A stretch of 64,000 nucleotides of DNA from Loripinus fragilis (lineage: Eukaryota > Mollusca > Bivalvia > Lucinida > Lucinidae), in the NCBI GenBank assembly GCA_964019695.1, contig CAXHUL010000503.1:744001-808000 (forward strand), written 5' to 3'. Positions 1 through 11,370 of this stretch are shown piece by piece (position 1 is the first letter of the stretch; the number at the start of each line of letters is the position of its first letter). The position numbers and the translations under genes are program-made. The notes beneath the pieces were generated by a model that worked only from the letters and a program-made list of their open reading frames with translations, was not told the DNA's origin and did no database searches.

Positions 1-555
1 ATGTCGCAATGTTTGCATATTCATCCATCTGTGAAACTCTCCAAACCAATATTATATACCTGTAATTTTATAGTTGCCGTATCATGAAAAATAGCGTTAC
101 GATAATTATTGCAGATGAATATGAGCAGTCCAGATACCTATATGCTAAGGCAGTGACGTATATTATATCATATAAGTCATTGGCTGTACTACATGCAACT
201 TAAACTATACAAGCAAAAAATCAATTTTCGACAAACACAAGTTTTATTGTTTCATAAAAGGTATGTGAACCCTTTCCCCGTGGTCCAGATAATGAACCTT
301 TATCATGCCGAATTTTAATTGGTGTTGTGTGTGTGTAAGTTTGATATAGCTGTTTTTTTGTAATGCTATTTTTTCGAAGTCCGAGCTAAAACCCAAATCA
401 TTTTCTTGCCAAACAAACAGAATTTTGAAGAATGTTTTCATACACAAATATTTTCCAAGTAGCCCACTTAGAAGTTTTGTGATTATTTTGCCCAATGCAG
501 GAGCCATTATTGAAATCGTTTTGGTTAATTCTTATATATTTTCTCTTTGTTTCAG
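1..555. other. Intron of gene A, no feature seen
   Basis: AT-rich sequence. It ends in a pyrimidine stretch and AG at 554-555, the 3' splice site of the first visible gene A exon. I see no coding exon or repeat family here. The rest of gene A upstream lies outside the window. Confidence 0.5.
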
Positions 556-639
556 ACTGGATGTCAGAAGACTCAGACCAGTTTGAAGAAGCCCTAACAA
601 GCAATCCAGGGGAGATCAATCTTAATAGTTCACTGACAG
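556..639 (+). CDS. Gene A, internal exon (unrecognised protein)
   Basis: An 84-base exon, bounded by a pyrimidine tract ending TTTCAG and by a donor reading CAG|GTATAA. It starts and ends in phase 1, exactly like the start and end of the exon at 8660-9424, which is why I join them. The peptide is acidic and polar (about 28 residues, beginning DWMSEDSDQFEE). It has no motif I recognise and looks disordered. Upstream exons and the start codon lie to the left of the window. Exon status rests on splice signals, phase agreement and amino-acid composition; the function is unknown. Confidence 0.6.
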
Positions 640-1302
640 GTATAAAGAAATTACTTCAAGCATTTCAAGGTTTGGGTAGGTATATGATAGTAGTCTACAG
701 CCGAGGTGGGTGTATAAAAAATTAGGCTGGTGAAAGTCTTCAAAATGGCTGACATTCAAGATGGCCTCCAAAATTATGAACTTTATAGAACTGAGTGAAA
801 AACATACCTATCTCGGGTTTAATTGCGTCTAAGTTTTTCAAATGTTGATATTTTTATATATTTTGTTTATGCGTCAAAAATGAAGCTTTTTAAAACAATA
901 TTTTGATGTTCTCAGGTGTTACATATGTTACTTTATTAACATTACTCCCTAAGAATCATAATATTGACTGTTGTTGTTTGCTGTCAATGTTCCCCTTCAT
1001 AGTTTTTGAAGTCTTTATTAATTTGATTTCATAAAAGGCTTAAAGCAATTTCAAATAAAAACAATTTGAGCATTCTATCCTCAGAAGTTTTTCAGCAATA
1101 GCTCTTTGAATACATAAGCCTCAGTTTACTGAAGACCAATTTTTAAGTTTTAAACTATTTTTTTTCGCATTCATCAATATCACAAAGATGAAGCTATATA
1201 TACTTGTCTGATAACTGTTATATATGTTACTTACTTTAATATATATTTGTATTGCTCACTTGACCACATGCTGCCTAAAGACCTGTGGAGAGGCTGTTTA
1301 GT

Positions 1303-1492
1303 GCATTAAATTTTGTCAACCACATTATATATGACAAATCTAATGTATAGTGGCTCCTTAGAAATAGATGTATTACCATGCAACAGTCAAGTCAAATGCA
1401 TTAAATTTTGTCAACCACATTATATATGACAAATCTAATGTATAGTGGCTCCTTAGAAATAGATGTATTACCATGCAACAGTCAAGTCAAAT
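1303..1492. repeat. Two-copy 95-bp tandem duplication
   Basis: The stretch starting GCATTAAATTTTGTCAACC at 1303 repeats essentially without change at 1398 (period 95). The near-identity points to a recent duplication inside the TIR element. Confidence 0.85.
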
Positions 1493-2526
1493 ACGTTACC
1501 ATTAAATAATAGTGGAACTCATATTATTATAGTGCTATTAGTGTTTGTTTCATTTTTTTACATACCATCTTGATCTCTGAATTGAATAAGCTTACTAGCA
1601 GAATGATAATTATTAGCTTAGGCACCTGGTATTTCTGTAATATACGTTACTTTTTGTTAAATATTATTTTTGTACAATGTGTTGAAACACTTAGTGGATG
1701 AAAATGAAATTGACTACCATCTAAGTGCTCAAAAATACATTTATTGTGAGTATTTTCTTTTTAAACATATCATATGAATGATTTTCAGCTTCAACAAAAG
1801 CATAGTTGCTTTAAAGGGAAAAACTTACTTTTAAAGCACAAAAAATGTTGTACTTTTTTTCCTGAATAGTTTCAATTGGATTTTAATACCTATTTATTTT
1901 TCATAAACAGATTATGTCTTAAGAAAGATTAAATGATTCTTTTATATCTGCCACTACCTAGTTTTTGGTTCTTTTAATTATGCATTAAATGCCATCTACA
2001 AGACATTTCCCTTCACTGTCACAGCTTAATTCAGCTGAAATAAATAAAAGCAAGAAGCAATATAGTAATAGGTTCCATAAACAATTTTATAAAAAGTAAG
2101 AAAGGTGACCAAGATCCAGAATCGATACAATCAATTAATTACCACATCTGACCCAGGATACCAAGCATTCATTTTTTTTGCATCGATAATCATCTATTGA
2201 CTACAACAGCTATGTTCTTAACAAGTCACAAAAGCTAACTTACAATTCTAAGAACTGTAAGTCATTCTAAGTATAAGTCCAAATCAAGAAGTGAAACATT
2301 AAATAATGAATTCCTCCATGTAAAATAAACAGCTGAAGTTTGTGGAAATTATAATGGTTCTGTCTCACAATAAGCACCCACCATACATATCCTTGTGGTC
2401 ATAGTATTTTAGTATCTACAGAGTAACCAGTTTGGTAAAAGAAATGAAATTTATGTTGGTAATGTATATAACAAAACACGAATGAACCATTGTTGGGTAA
2501 TTTAGATTTCCTAAATTTCTGGGATT

Positions 2527-2581
2527 TGTTGGGTACTTACGCTTTCTTTGCTACTATTTCTAACACAGTAAGTACCCAACA
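2527..2581. other. Short perfect hairpin
   Basis: TGTTGGGTACTTAC at 2527-2540 is followed after 27 bases by its exact complement at 2568-2581. The stem is 14 bp inside the 670-4237 element. No known small-RNA family is recognised. Confidence 0.6.
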
Positions 2582-2689
2582 AGTATCTAAATGTAAGAGC
2601 GTTGGTCTGTCCGTAATGCTATCTCCTCCTAAACCATTTGACAAAATTCAACCAAATTTCGTGATTGAGTTTCCCACATGAATGGGGCA

Positions 2690-3215
2690 TGCAACGGCAA
2701 TTTTTTTTTGTCCCAACCACCTTGGGCCCTGGGGAGGGGTCAAAAGGTCAAATATCATTTAATTTCAATTACAAAGTCAATTTCAAAGATTTTTATACCA
2801 AACCCTGCGTGTGTTCTCACAAATGAAAGATACAAAATATATCAGACGAGATTTTCATTCTGTCACCTGGATCATGCCTCAGGGGTGGGACTTGGGGCAC
2901 TGGGGTGCCCAAGGGGTCAAAAAATTATTGGGGGTACCATGGGGGGTTGGGGTCAAAAAGATTTTTTTCAGAAATTCAACCAGATTTGGTGTGTGAGTTA
3001 CTTACATGAATGACACATGCCCCGGCACAATTATTTGGGTCCCCACCCCCTGGGGCCTTGGGGAGGGGTCAAAAATTTAATTTTCTGAACATGGTCATGT
3101 AGCATATCAAATTAAGGGGGAAAAGCAGTAGACTAGGATACACTGAAAAATTTTTAACCTACAATCAAACTGGTGACCTTTGGGTGGGGTCAAAGGGTCA
3201 ATTACCATTAGATTT
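2690..3215. repeat. G-rich degenerate repeats with GGGGTCAAA boxes
   Basis: Several diverged copies of a C/G-rich segment resembling CCTTGGGGAGGGGTCAAA occur near 2710, 2880, 3040 and 3180. Each is followed by AT-rich sequence. Related sequence occurs near 13125-13175. Short open frames here are shadows of the repeat. Confidence 0.5.
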
Positions 3216-4241
3216 CTTTGAGAGCATGGGGATTTGCAATGGCACGCCATTGAATGTGTTCTAGTTACTCTTACATCCACCAACACACTAAAATACTTGT
3301 ATAAAATCTGTTTAAAGGAATTTGAATGCCACCTTGTCAAATATGACCTAAACTTATTCTGTCTGTTAAAGTTTTTATAGGCTATATGCAATGTCTCACC
3401 CACTGAAAAAGGAGGTGCTGAAAATGCAAAAATGAAAATTCTTAGCAAACCCAAATAAATTTGGTACCAAAATATTTGTCATGTTCTGACTAAGAAAATG
3501 CATACCCACACTTGATGTTTTTGTTCACAAATAAGAAGGTTATGGGCGTTTGAAGTTCTGAAGTGAAATGCATTGAGTGATGGAAAAAAGTCAGAGGTAA
3601 TCCAAAAACACTACAGTGAAAATATAACTTTTCACTAGTAAATGATATCACTTTTATTTGTTTTTGATATGTATTGATATCACTGCCAAGTATAAAATAA
3701 ATACTACTATTAAGTCGGGTGCCATCAGGTGCATAAAAGCTAATAAAAAGAATTGCCTGCTTAAATCTGAAAGTTAAGGGTTCTAAACTTATATAACGTT
3801 TTATCAGAGGTCATCTAATTGAACATTTTATATACAACAAAGTATTTGTGATAGAACATAACTGTTTGCAGTTTTGAAATGGTCAGTAAATGGTCCTTTG
3901 AACACATGTTATCATAAACTAAAATACCTGTTAATAATTTTTGTCAACTGCAACTATTTAACATAATATAGTGAATTTTAAGGGTATAGTTGAAATGAAA
4001 CATATATGACATCTAAAAACACAAACATCAAATATGCATAGACATGTTCTTACAGATTGCATAACTGTTTTGTTTATTTTAACATTTCAACTGCTACCTT
4101 GACAGACAAATTTACATATTTATGTTTTTAAGAAAATGAGGGGTAACATAATTAACAACCATTTTGGAGACTTTCGCCGGCCTAATTTTCTATACACCCA
4201 CCTGGATTGTATACTACTGGCATACACCTACCCAAAACAAG

Positions 4242-5279
4242 CATCAAAACTTCTGGCCAAGATCATATAGGGTAAATAAAAATTTGGATCTTGGATTCCG
4301 GACTAATGGGGAATGATGAATTTCCAGGCTTCCCTGTGCAACTGCGCAGTCACACAAGGGCCTTTTTAGGTAGCAAAATACAAGTGTGATGTCCATGAAT
4401 GTTGCGGGGAAGTCTTTGACTTTCGGATCTAGAACTATAATTATTAGTTGTGGATCCTCATTTGAGCATTCCTGTATGAGGACAGTTCTAGGTATCAGAT
4501 TATGTGAGCCTTTGTATGGCAATACCGACAATTTGAATTTATGTGCAGAGAATACTCAGCTTAGCCTAAAGATCTGCCTTTTCTGATCAAAGTTTTGCTG
4601 TGTGCTTAAAAATTGTTACATGTAAGGACCAATGCTTTCAATATCAAGCCAGCATACTATTATGGGCCACAATCAGCCCGCTAGCAAAACACTGTTTAAA
4701 TAATATTTCGTTGGCGCGCCCAGTCTTATCCATTTGTATATGCTCACTTGGACCCCGCTCCTGCGGAGGAGCTCTTTTGTACTCAACCGTATCCGAACTG
4801 CTCACAATTATTTCTGGTTGCAAGAGTCAAATTATTGCTTTTGTCACACACGTGCATATATGTTTCACATTGGTATGAAAGTTACTTGTCATATGAATGA
4901 GTAGCGGAGTATTGGACACACCTTTGCAACTGCTGTCTTGTCCGAGTTTCCACTGCCCACAAGGATTCTGTATTAAAGTAAATGATGATACAGAAATGAA
5001 ATTAGTCACTCAGCTCCACTGGCTACCTGCACATGCATGTATAAAAAAAATATGGTAATCAAGGATTTACTATGAAAATATTCATGAGCTGGTATCCATC
5101 AAAAGATACAAGTTGGCATGTGCTCTAGTTGAAGACTCAGATCAGCCTGCACATCTGCTCAATGCCAAGAATCAAATGTTACTTTGGATGGAAAACTAAG
5201 ATTCTGATCAGATTCTGAGGATGCTCATACTGATTTGAATCTTTTCTGCATGTACATGTCAACTTGTACCTCATGCTAG
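4242..5279. other. Intronic sequence, no feature recognised
   Basis: No repeat family, exon or RNA gene could be supported. Short open frames on both strands have no recognisable protein character. Confidence 0.4.
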
Positions 5280-5716
5280 ATACCTGACTGTATACCCTAA
5301 CAAACACCAGATTCTGCTTATCTGACAAGAATTTCAGCATAATGACCCTAAAGAACATGGTCACATATTGATTACACTGTATACCCTTACAAACACCAGA
5401 TTCTGCTTATCTGACAAGAATTTCAACATAATAACCCTAAAGAACATGGTCACATATTGATTACACTGTATACCCTTACAAATACCAAATTCTGCTTATC
5501 TGACAAGAGTTTCAGCGTAATAACCCTAGAGAACATTGTCACATATTGATTACACTGGATAATGACTGTATACCCTTACAAACACCTGATTCTGCTTATC
5601 TGACAAGAATTTTAACATAATGACCCTAAAGAACATGGTTTCATGTTGATTACACTGGATACTGACTGTATACCTTTACTAACACCAAATCGGCTTATCT
5701 GACAAGAGTTTCAGCA
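5280..5716. repeat. 89-bp minisatellite, left part
   Basis: About five tandem copies of an 89-bp unit containing TATACCC(T)TACAAACACC and GAACATGGTCACATATTG (unit starts near 5291, 5380, 5469 and later). The array is cut at 5716 by a transposon and resumes in register at 8140. Confidence 0.85.
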
Positions 5717-5718
5717 TA

Positions 5719-6454
5719 CGGTAAATGTTCTAAAATTACGAACACTAAAAAATAATTATTTTTTCTGCTGTTCGTAATTTTAGAAATTACGTTTATGAAA
5801 AAATGCTAGCGTTCAAAATTTTAGAATGTGGGCTTTATCATGAGAAAAAACGGTATATATTGATGTCATAATGTGATAGAAACGTGTTGAAAACACAGCG
5901 ATATGATTCTGTGCTATCTCCTCTTTTTTTCTTTTCATTAATCTTATTAAAACAGCCGCTAAATTCATGCGGACTGAGTCAGTAAAATGTCCAGCGCGTG
6001 TGGTATTCGCCAAGTCGAGAGCCAGGCACGTGCACATTATGTCACTCAATTTACTTACAAGTCATAAAAGTCCACTGATTTAAACTATTCGATAAGCCGG
6101 GTCTCCTATGTTCACTCGTCTCGGACTACCGATGAATCACTACACTATTTCGTTCTTCCTTCAGAAAACCAAAACTTTTTCGCTCGCTCTGCCGACTTCG
6201 AATTCCAGTTAATATTGTACCTTGAACCCAGTAATTTTGGGTCCGAGATTGTACTCAAGAATTGAAACTGCTAGACATCTTGTACGATCAAAATTTTTTG
6301 CAAAGATCGACACAAATCTTTGAAATACGTAGACAAGTTCCCAGAGTAAAAAAAAACAAACTGACGAAATTCAAAAATAACACACACACATCTCTCTCTC
6401 TCTCCCTCTAATTGTCGATCCGCCGATGGAATGTTTACTTTGAGGTGCCTGCAC

Positions 6455-6514
<60 letters not shown>

Positions 6515-8137
6515 ACATTTGCAAACATGGTTTAGATTCACTTCAGACCTGAATGGTATTCAGGATAGAATGTTTTGTCAATTTAAAAATGTGTGCATGC
6601 GATAGAAAGTACACAAAGCGTTAATATTGTGGAATGTCCGACTTTGCCGTACAAAAGCCGATGCGCACAATAAGTTTGGGTTTTGGGTCCTCATCAGAAG
6701 CAGTTGTAACAAGATTGATTGACTGACCCAAACATTGTGTTTCGATATTGTAAGAAACCAAGCCAAAACAAAAGATTTGTGTGCAAACACCGTGCCGTCT
6801 CTCTCTCTCTCACGCTCTCTCTCTCTTTACTTTTATGACCTGCTATCAAAGTTTACAAACAGTTTTGATCCAGAAGATCGTTCGACGTGCCTGATCAGGG
6901 GCAAACAAGCATACCAAGAGTTATAATCTAGTCCGACTTTGCTTCAGATGATCACGGAACGTTTCAGACAAGTACCTTCTTTCAAATGCATGCCATGTGC
7001 GTATCAAGAGGGGGGGGACAGGGGGTCTGGACCCCCCCGCCTGAAAAATCACAAAAATATAGGGTTTCCTATCAATATTGATCCGAGTCCCCTAAAAATC
7101 ACAAAGCTACCAGGCCAGCATTCAATGGTGGGCCATTGACACGCCAGCAAAACGCCATTTCAAAGGCGTTTCGCTGATGGGCCGATGGTGGTCCATTTTT
7201 AGTGGCATTTCGGTCCTCTCTCACTACCCCCTCGGACAAAATGTTCTGGATCCGCGTATGCATGCAGTGCAGGTGAACCGGCTCGATTGAAATTAAACTG
7301 TCGACGGACATAATTTCATGATATTTTGGTACTTACAATGTGCGACAAAGACTCAGACGAGCCTGCGCAAGTCTGCATTCTCAATTCAGCATTGATGGCT
7401 CTGGTATGTCAAGCATCACCGCTTTTATGTTGAATGGATTAATTTTGTGTTTCACGACTCGAACCACAACTGTTACTTGCAAATGTTCAATTTTGACGAC
7501 CAGGCAGCGTATGGCCTAAGTCCTCCATGGTGAACATAGGCTTAGATGGGCATTTTCTCGCAGAAAATGTAACTCCTAATCCTTGCCCAAGGCATGTCTG
7601 TTTAATGTCTGTGACCATGTTAATGACCATTGCTGAAGAATTCCGATGGACAGAATGCTTCTTATAGGTAAACATTTCGCCAATGAAGGGTTTTAAAAAT
7701 ATTTGAGCCTGCACTGTTTTCCGTGGATAGATGCATAGACAGCCTAAACCAATAACATACATGAACTTTGTCACCTTCATGTAGAAAAGTCCATGCTTTT
7801 AATGCGCTCTTGCCTTTGATCTTATCTGAAAGCATGTATCGCACAATTAGCAGAAAAAAAGTATAGTCTTGCGTTCGGCATGCGAAAAAGAACGTCACGT
7901 GTCAGATTACCCATTTAAGAAGAATGGAACCTTCCAAATGTCACTGTACGGTATAAGTAAACCGAACATAAACGGACAACGATTTTCCGCCGGAAATAAC
8001 TTGTGTTCGTAATTTTAGAAATTCACTTTTCCAAAAAAGGTCAGTGTTCGTTTTTTAGGATGTTTTGAAAATTATTTTCCGCGATAATTTTAGGTGTTCG
8101 TAATTTTAGAGTGTTCGAAATCTTAGAACAGTTACGG
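5719..8137. mobile_element. 2.4 kb TA-flanked TIR transposon, non-autonomous
   Basis: The left end CGGTAAATGTTCTAAAATTA and the right end (reading GAACAGTTACGG outward) are imperfect inverted repeats. They continue into longer subterminal inverted repeats rich in GTTCGTAATTTTAGAA. TA flanks both sides (5717-5718 and 8138-8139). Removing the element restores the 89-bp minisatellite in register, which proves insertion. A TA duplication suits Tc1/mariner-like elements. No transposase reading frame is present; the interior contains CT microsatellites and unrecognised DNA. Confidence 0.8.
6457..6512. repeat. (CT)n microsatellite
   Basis: An uninterrupted CT dinucleotide run of about 55 bases inside the TA-flanked transposon. 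A shorter interrupted CT run lies near 6798-6828. Confidence 0.95.
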
Positions 8138-8139
8138 TA

Positions 8140-8262
8140 ATGACCCTAAAGAACATGGTCACATATTGATTACACTGTATACCCTTACAAACACCAGAGT
8201 CTGCTTATCTGACAAGAATTTTAGTGTAATGACCGTAAAGAACATGGTCACATATTGATTAA
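8140..8262. repeat. 89-bp minisatellite, right part
   Basis: Continuation of the array at 5280-5716 after the transposon insertion. It holds about one and a half units ending ACATATTGATT. Confidence 0.85.
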
Positions 8263-8395
8263 CTCTTTCCTTGCTAGCTGTGACTTTTGTTGTTTGCTGA
8301 TAACATTTGCAAACAGATTGGGCCAGATCAGGACCAACAGAACATCATTCCTGATCTTTATTCATACAGTTTGACACTCTGTTATTATGTTTTTT

Positions 8396-8562
8396 TATTG
8401 AGGCTGCGGGTTCTGCCTCACCAGCGTCACTGCGTTGTGGTCCCTGAGCAAGATATATTTATCCTTGTTTAGTACTGGTTCAACCCAGGAAGACCCGTCC
8501 CTGTTTAAGTGAAAGATTGTTGATGGGACATAAAGAATCAAATCAAACAAACAAACAAACAC
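8396..8562 (+). mobile_element. tRNA-derived SINE, 5'-truncated
   Basis: It shares GTACTGGTTCAACCCAGG(A/G)AGAC and the 3' end AAAGAATCAAATCAAACAAA with the full-length copy at 40104-40308. The tRNA head is missing. The tail runs into an ACAA-type simple repeat. It sits just upstream of gene A exon 2. Confidence 0.75.
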
Positions 8563-8659
8563 TCTGTTATTTTATGGAGGAAAAAGTTAATCTTGAAAAC
8601 AATAGGCAACAATAAAAAATATGTAAAAATCTAAGAATCATTTTTTTAATTCTTTACAG

Positions 8660-9424
8660 ACCTCCCAGCAGCTGCCCAAGAACAAACCAGTAGCGTGATC
8701 AGCACACAACAGACCCACAAGGAAAATCCACAGTTGAAATCCCATTGTGACGTAGAGGACCATGAAATGCCTTTCCTAGAAAATGTTGACTTTGTACTGC
8801 CAGCCCAATCTGTACAGCCTGCACAACGGAATATATTTCCATCTACAGTTACGTCACCACCTATAGCACCATTAAGCGGACTTCCCGACCTGGACGAGAT
8901 CGAAGGAGAACTGAAAAATATTGATAGTTTTGTGTTTCAATCAAGATCATCGTCAGTAGGAGGACCACAGCTAGAAATAAACTGTAGTGTTGATCATAAA
9001 CGTGATAAACTGTACATTGTCCTGGATAAATTGTACAGTGCCATGGATAAACCCTACAGTACTAGTACTATTGATGATGTTAAACGCTACAGTATTGTGC
9101 ATAAACCATCTTACAATGTTGACAAACAATTGTATAGTAGAGACAACAGACCGTACAGTGTTAGCAATAAGTTGTACAGTGTTGAAAACGAGCCATACAG
9201 TATTCAGAATGCAGCATGTAGACCAAATTCATCTAGGCCCTTTTCTCCTCAGACTTTCAGTTCTGCTCAGGGTAACGAAACTCCCCAGGACAACAAAACT
9301 CACCAGATCAAAGAGACTCAGAAACGGAGCATATATAATCCAATGTGGAGTGGTGTGACTAAAGTACTTACCAAAGATATTTCTAAGTTCTTGGGGTGTT
9401 TAGAAGGCTGTACAGAATATGAAG
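8660..9424 (+). CDS. Gene A, large exon with (K/R)xYS-type repeats
   Basis: A 765-base exon running from TTTACAG| to the consensus donor GAAG|GTGAGT. It is open throughout, with both borders in phase 1, matching the exons at 556 and 19392. The roughly 255-residue segment is polar and probably disordered. It has an acidic motif (LPDLDEIEGELKNIDSF, about residues 75-90) and, encoded near 9000-9212, about nine degenerate 7-11-residue repeats centred on (K/R)(L/P)YS. The C-terminal part contains NPMWSGVTKVLTKDISKFLG. I do not recognise the family. The tyrosine-serine repeats may have arisen from a coding minisatellite, since the DNA repeats AAA-CTG/CCG-TACAGT boxes. Confidence 0.75.
9000..9212 (+). 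repeat. Coding repeat array in gene A (YS repeats)
   Basis: About nine imperfect units of roughly 21-33 bases encode (K/R/E)(L/P/R)YS followed by acidic or polar residues. Unit lengths are multiples of three, so the frame is kept. This suggests selection for an open protein repeat rather than random satellite. Confidence 0.6.
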
Positions 9425-9499
9425 GTGAGTATCAAAAGGTTGGTCCTCAGACCTGGAGATAAAATAATCATTTTCTTCTTTCCATCCAAAACATGCTGT

Positions 9500-9546
9500 G
9501 GGTGCTCAAAAGAACCACCTCAATGAGACGGGTCTTTTGAGCACCC
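9500..9546. repeat. Short palindromic repeat, family P (GTGCTCAAAAGAAC)
   Basis: The arm GGGTGCTCAAAAGAAC is followed by its complement (GTCTTTTGAGCACCC). Clear members recur at 9933-9980, 36947-36986, 37443-37490, 37671-37717, 42914-42960, 43060-43105 and 55578-55631. Collapsed copies lie near 59278, 60846 and 62425. Confidence 0.8.
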
Positions 9547-9626
9547 AAAACGAATGTTCGAACTAATGGATATGAAAATGTTCACAATTTTAGGCCAATT
9601 TTATTCTTTATCTGGACAAATGGCTC

Positions 9627-9845
9627 GGTCATCATGAGAAAACCTGTCTTAGGGGTTTGTCACCCGGTCATGCTCAAACCTCCCTGCTCAGCTACAGAGA
9701 CTAGATAATGTCCTGAAACTTTGCAATCCATAGTTTTGCTATCATACCTTGCAAAAAACGAACAACAAATGTGCTCATGAGACTGTGCAGGCTGGTCTGC
9801 ACCTTAGTTGTTAACAAACAAGAATAAGGTCTCTTGACAACCTGG
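9627..9845. mobile_element. Degraded palindromic MITE, family GGGCC
   Basis: Contains GAGAAAACCTGTCTTAGGGG and CTCAGCTACAGAGACTAG, shared with the better copies at 30477, 43205 and 48271. The right end is badly decayed. Confidence 0.45.
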
Positions 9846-9932
9846 AAACCACTCTCATAGGTCCAGATAAGGAATTTTTATTTGCGTGAAAATCTAATTA
9901 TTTTCTTACCCATTAATTTAAACATGTGTTTT

Positions 9933-9980
9933 GGGTGCTCAAAAGAACTGTCTGATTGAGACAGTTCTTTTGAGTACCCA
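9933..9980. repeat. Short palindromic repeat, family P
   Basis: Arms GGGTGCTCAAAAGAACTGTC and GACAGTTCTTTTGAGTACCC flank the short central bases TGATT. This is one of the best preserved hairpins of the family. Confidence 0.85.
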
Positions 9981-10287
9981 CAACATATGTTTTGGATGAG
10001 AAATAAAGAAAATATTTTTTCAATACGCACTCTTATCTGGAGGCCTGTAGTCTATTTTAAGTCTTCAATCTTTGTACAAAAAGGATTTTCAAAGCCACCT
10101 GCCTCCTTCCTGTGGACAGGGAAGAATGATCAGACTGGATGTATGACCAGACTGTCCAAGTCTTCCCTGCACACAAATTTAATTTCGCTGGTTTTCTGGT
10201 GCAATCATTTAAACAATAAACATTTCATTATTTAGGACCAGTTACACTAAAGTCGGGTCTGCCCAGCTTCATAGACTGGTTAGAGTC

Positions 10288-10535
10288 TTAACCCTTAATG
10301 AACCAATCCCAACAAAAGTCATCTGCTTTTCTCATCTGCTGGAATGTTTAAGAAGCCTCTATGGCAAACAGTGTGGACCCAGATCAGACTGCTCCTATAG
10401 GAGCAGTCTGTTCTGGGTCCACACTGGTTGCTTCTATACTTAATTCATCAGTATTGTTAGGCAATTATTTGGAGCAGACGACTTCAGCAGACAACATTTT
10501 CAGGTGCATTTTTTTCTTGGTGCTTTAAGGGTTAA
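10288..10535. mobile_element. Palindromic MITE, family TTAACCCTTAA
   Basis: The ends TTAACCCTTAA and its complement enclose about 250 bp. In the centre is a hairpin, GGACCCAGATCAGACTGCTC with its near-perfect complement. A second copy lies at 44018-44267. A related, more diverged element lies at 63047-63206. Confidence 0.7.
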
Positions 10536-11370
10536 ATTATGATAACAAGAGAATAGCTATTATTCTGTGCATGAAGATATTGTCAGTAATTGCCGAAATG
10601 CTCTGTGTCACTTGATACACATCATCTTCTGGGAGTACTCTGAACACACAGAACAGTAGGAATCCAGTATGACCCTAATCAGGGAGTAACAAAGGTACTG
10701 ACCGGACTGTGCATTTGCACAGACTGACATGCTGCTATGTTTTTCTTATACAACGTCACTCAAATATATTATGCTGTCGATTTAAAGGTGCATAATAAAA
10801 GGACTATACCATTACTAATAGAAAAAGTTAAATTATGGTAAATACATATCATTACAGTTAGACCCAGTGCATGATATACCTGTATGAAATACCCATTACC
10901 CATTATCTAGATCAATTGGGCTTGATCTGGGTCCAAACTGTTTGCAAAAGTGGCAGTTATTGATACACATTACATCAGTTCAATGTTGGATAGTTCAATT
11001 GTACCAAACTATAAAACCTATAATAATCTAAATTTCTCTAGATAAGACATCTATTTCAACAAAAATATTACATTATTGTTGTGTGGCTTGCGAAGCATGG
11101 ATGAAACATAGGGATCATGTCTCTGTTGTCGTCTTCGACGGCTTCTGCGTCCACCTTGTCACACTTTTGGTTTCCTATCGATAACTCTTGAAGGGATCCA
11201 TTAATTTCACTCAAACTTCACAGAAGGGTCCAGCATCATAAAATACAGGTCAAGTTTGAAAAGGGGGTAATCCACAAAATGTTTGAACTGAGTTATGGCC
11301 CTTTTTCAACTTATAATTTGGCTTAATTGTGGTTTCCGATCAATAACTTTTGAAAGGATCCAATAATTAT
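10536..11370. other. Gene A intron, mostly unrecognised
   Basis: No exon is supported. From about 11100 the sequence resembles a decayed hairpin/microsatellite repeat (text like TAACTCTTGAAGGGATCCA repeated near 11181 and 11344). It is resumed after 12628, so the element at 11371-12628 is nested in it. Confidence 0.4.

Larger units (their letters stand above)
670..4237. mobile_element. 3.6 kb terminal-inverted-repeat element in gene A intron
   Basis: About 75 bases at the left end (from 670) recur in inverted orientation at the right end (to 4237). The shared core GGTGGGTGTATA lies near 706 and its complement near 4190-4202. The 4-base direct repeat CAAG lies immediately outside both ends (666-669 and 4238-4241), as expected of a target-site duplication. 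The interior is AT-rich with no long open frame, so the element is non-autonomous. It holds a 95-bp duplication, a short perfect hairpin and GGGGTCAAA-rich repeats. The superfamily cannot be assigned from the ends alone. Confidence 0.7.

Noticed and set aside
6271..6528. Minus-strand frame rich in arginine-glutamate repeats
   Set aside because: Translation of a CT microsatellite.
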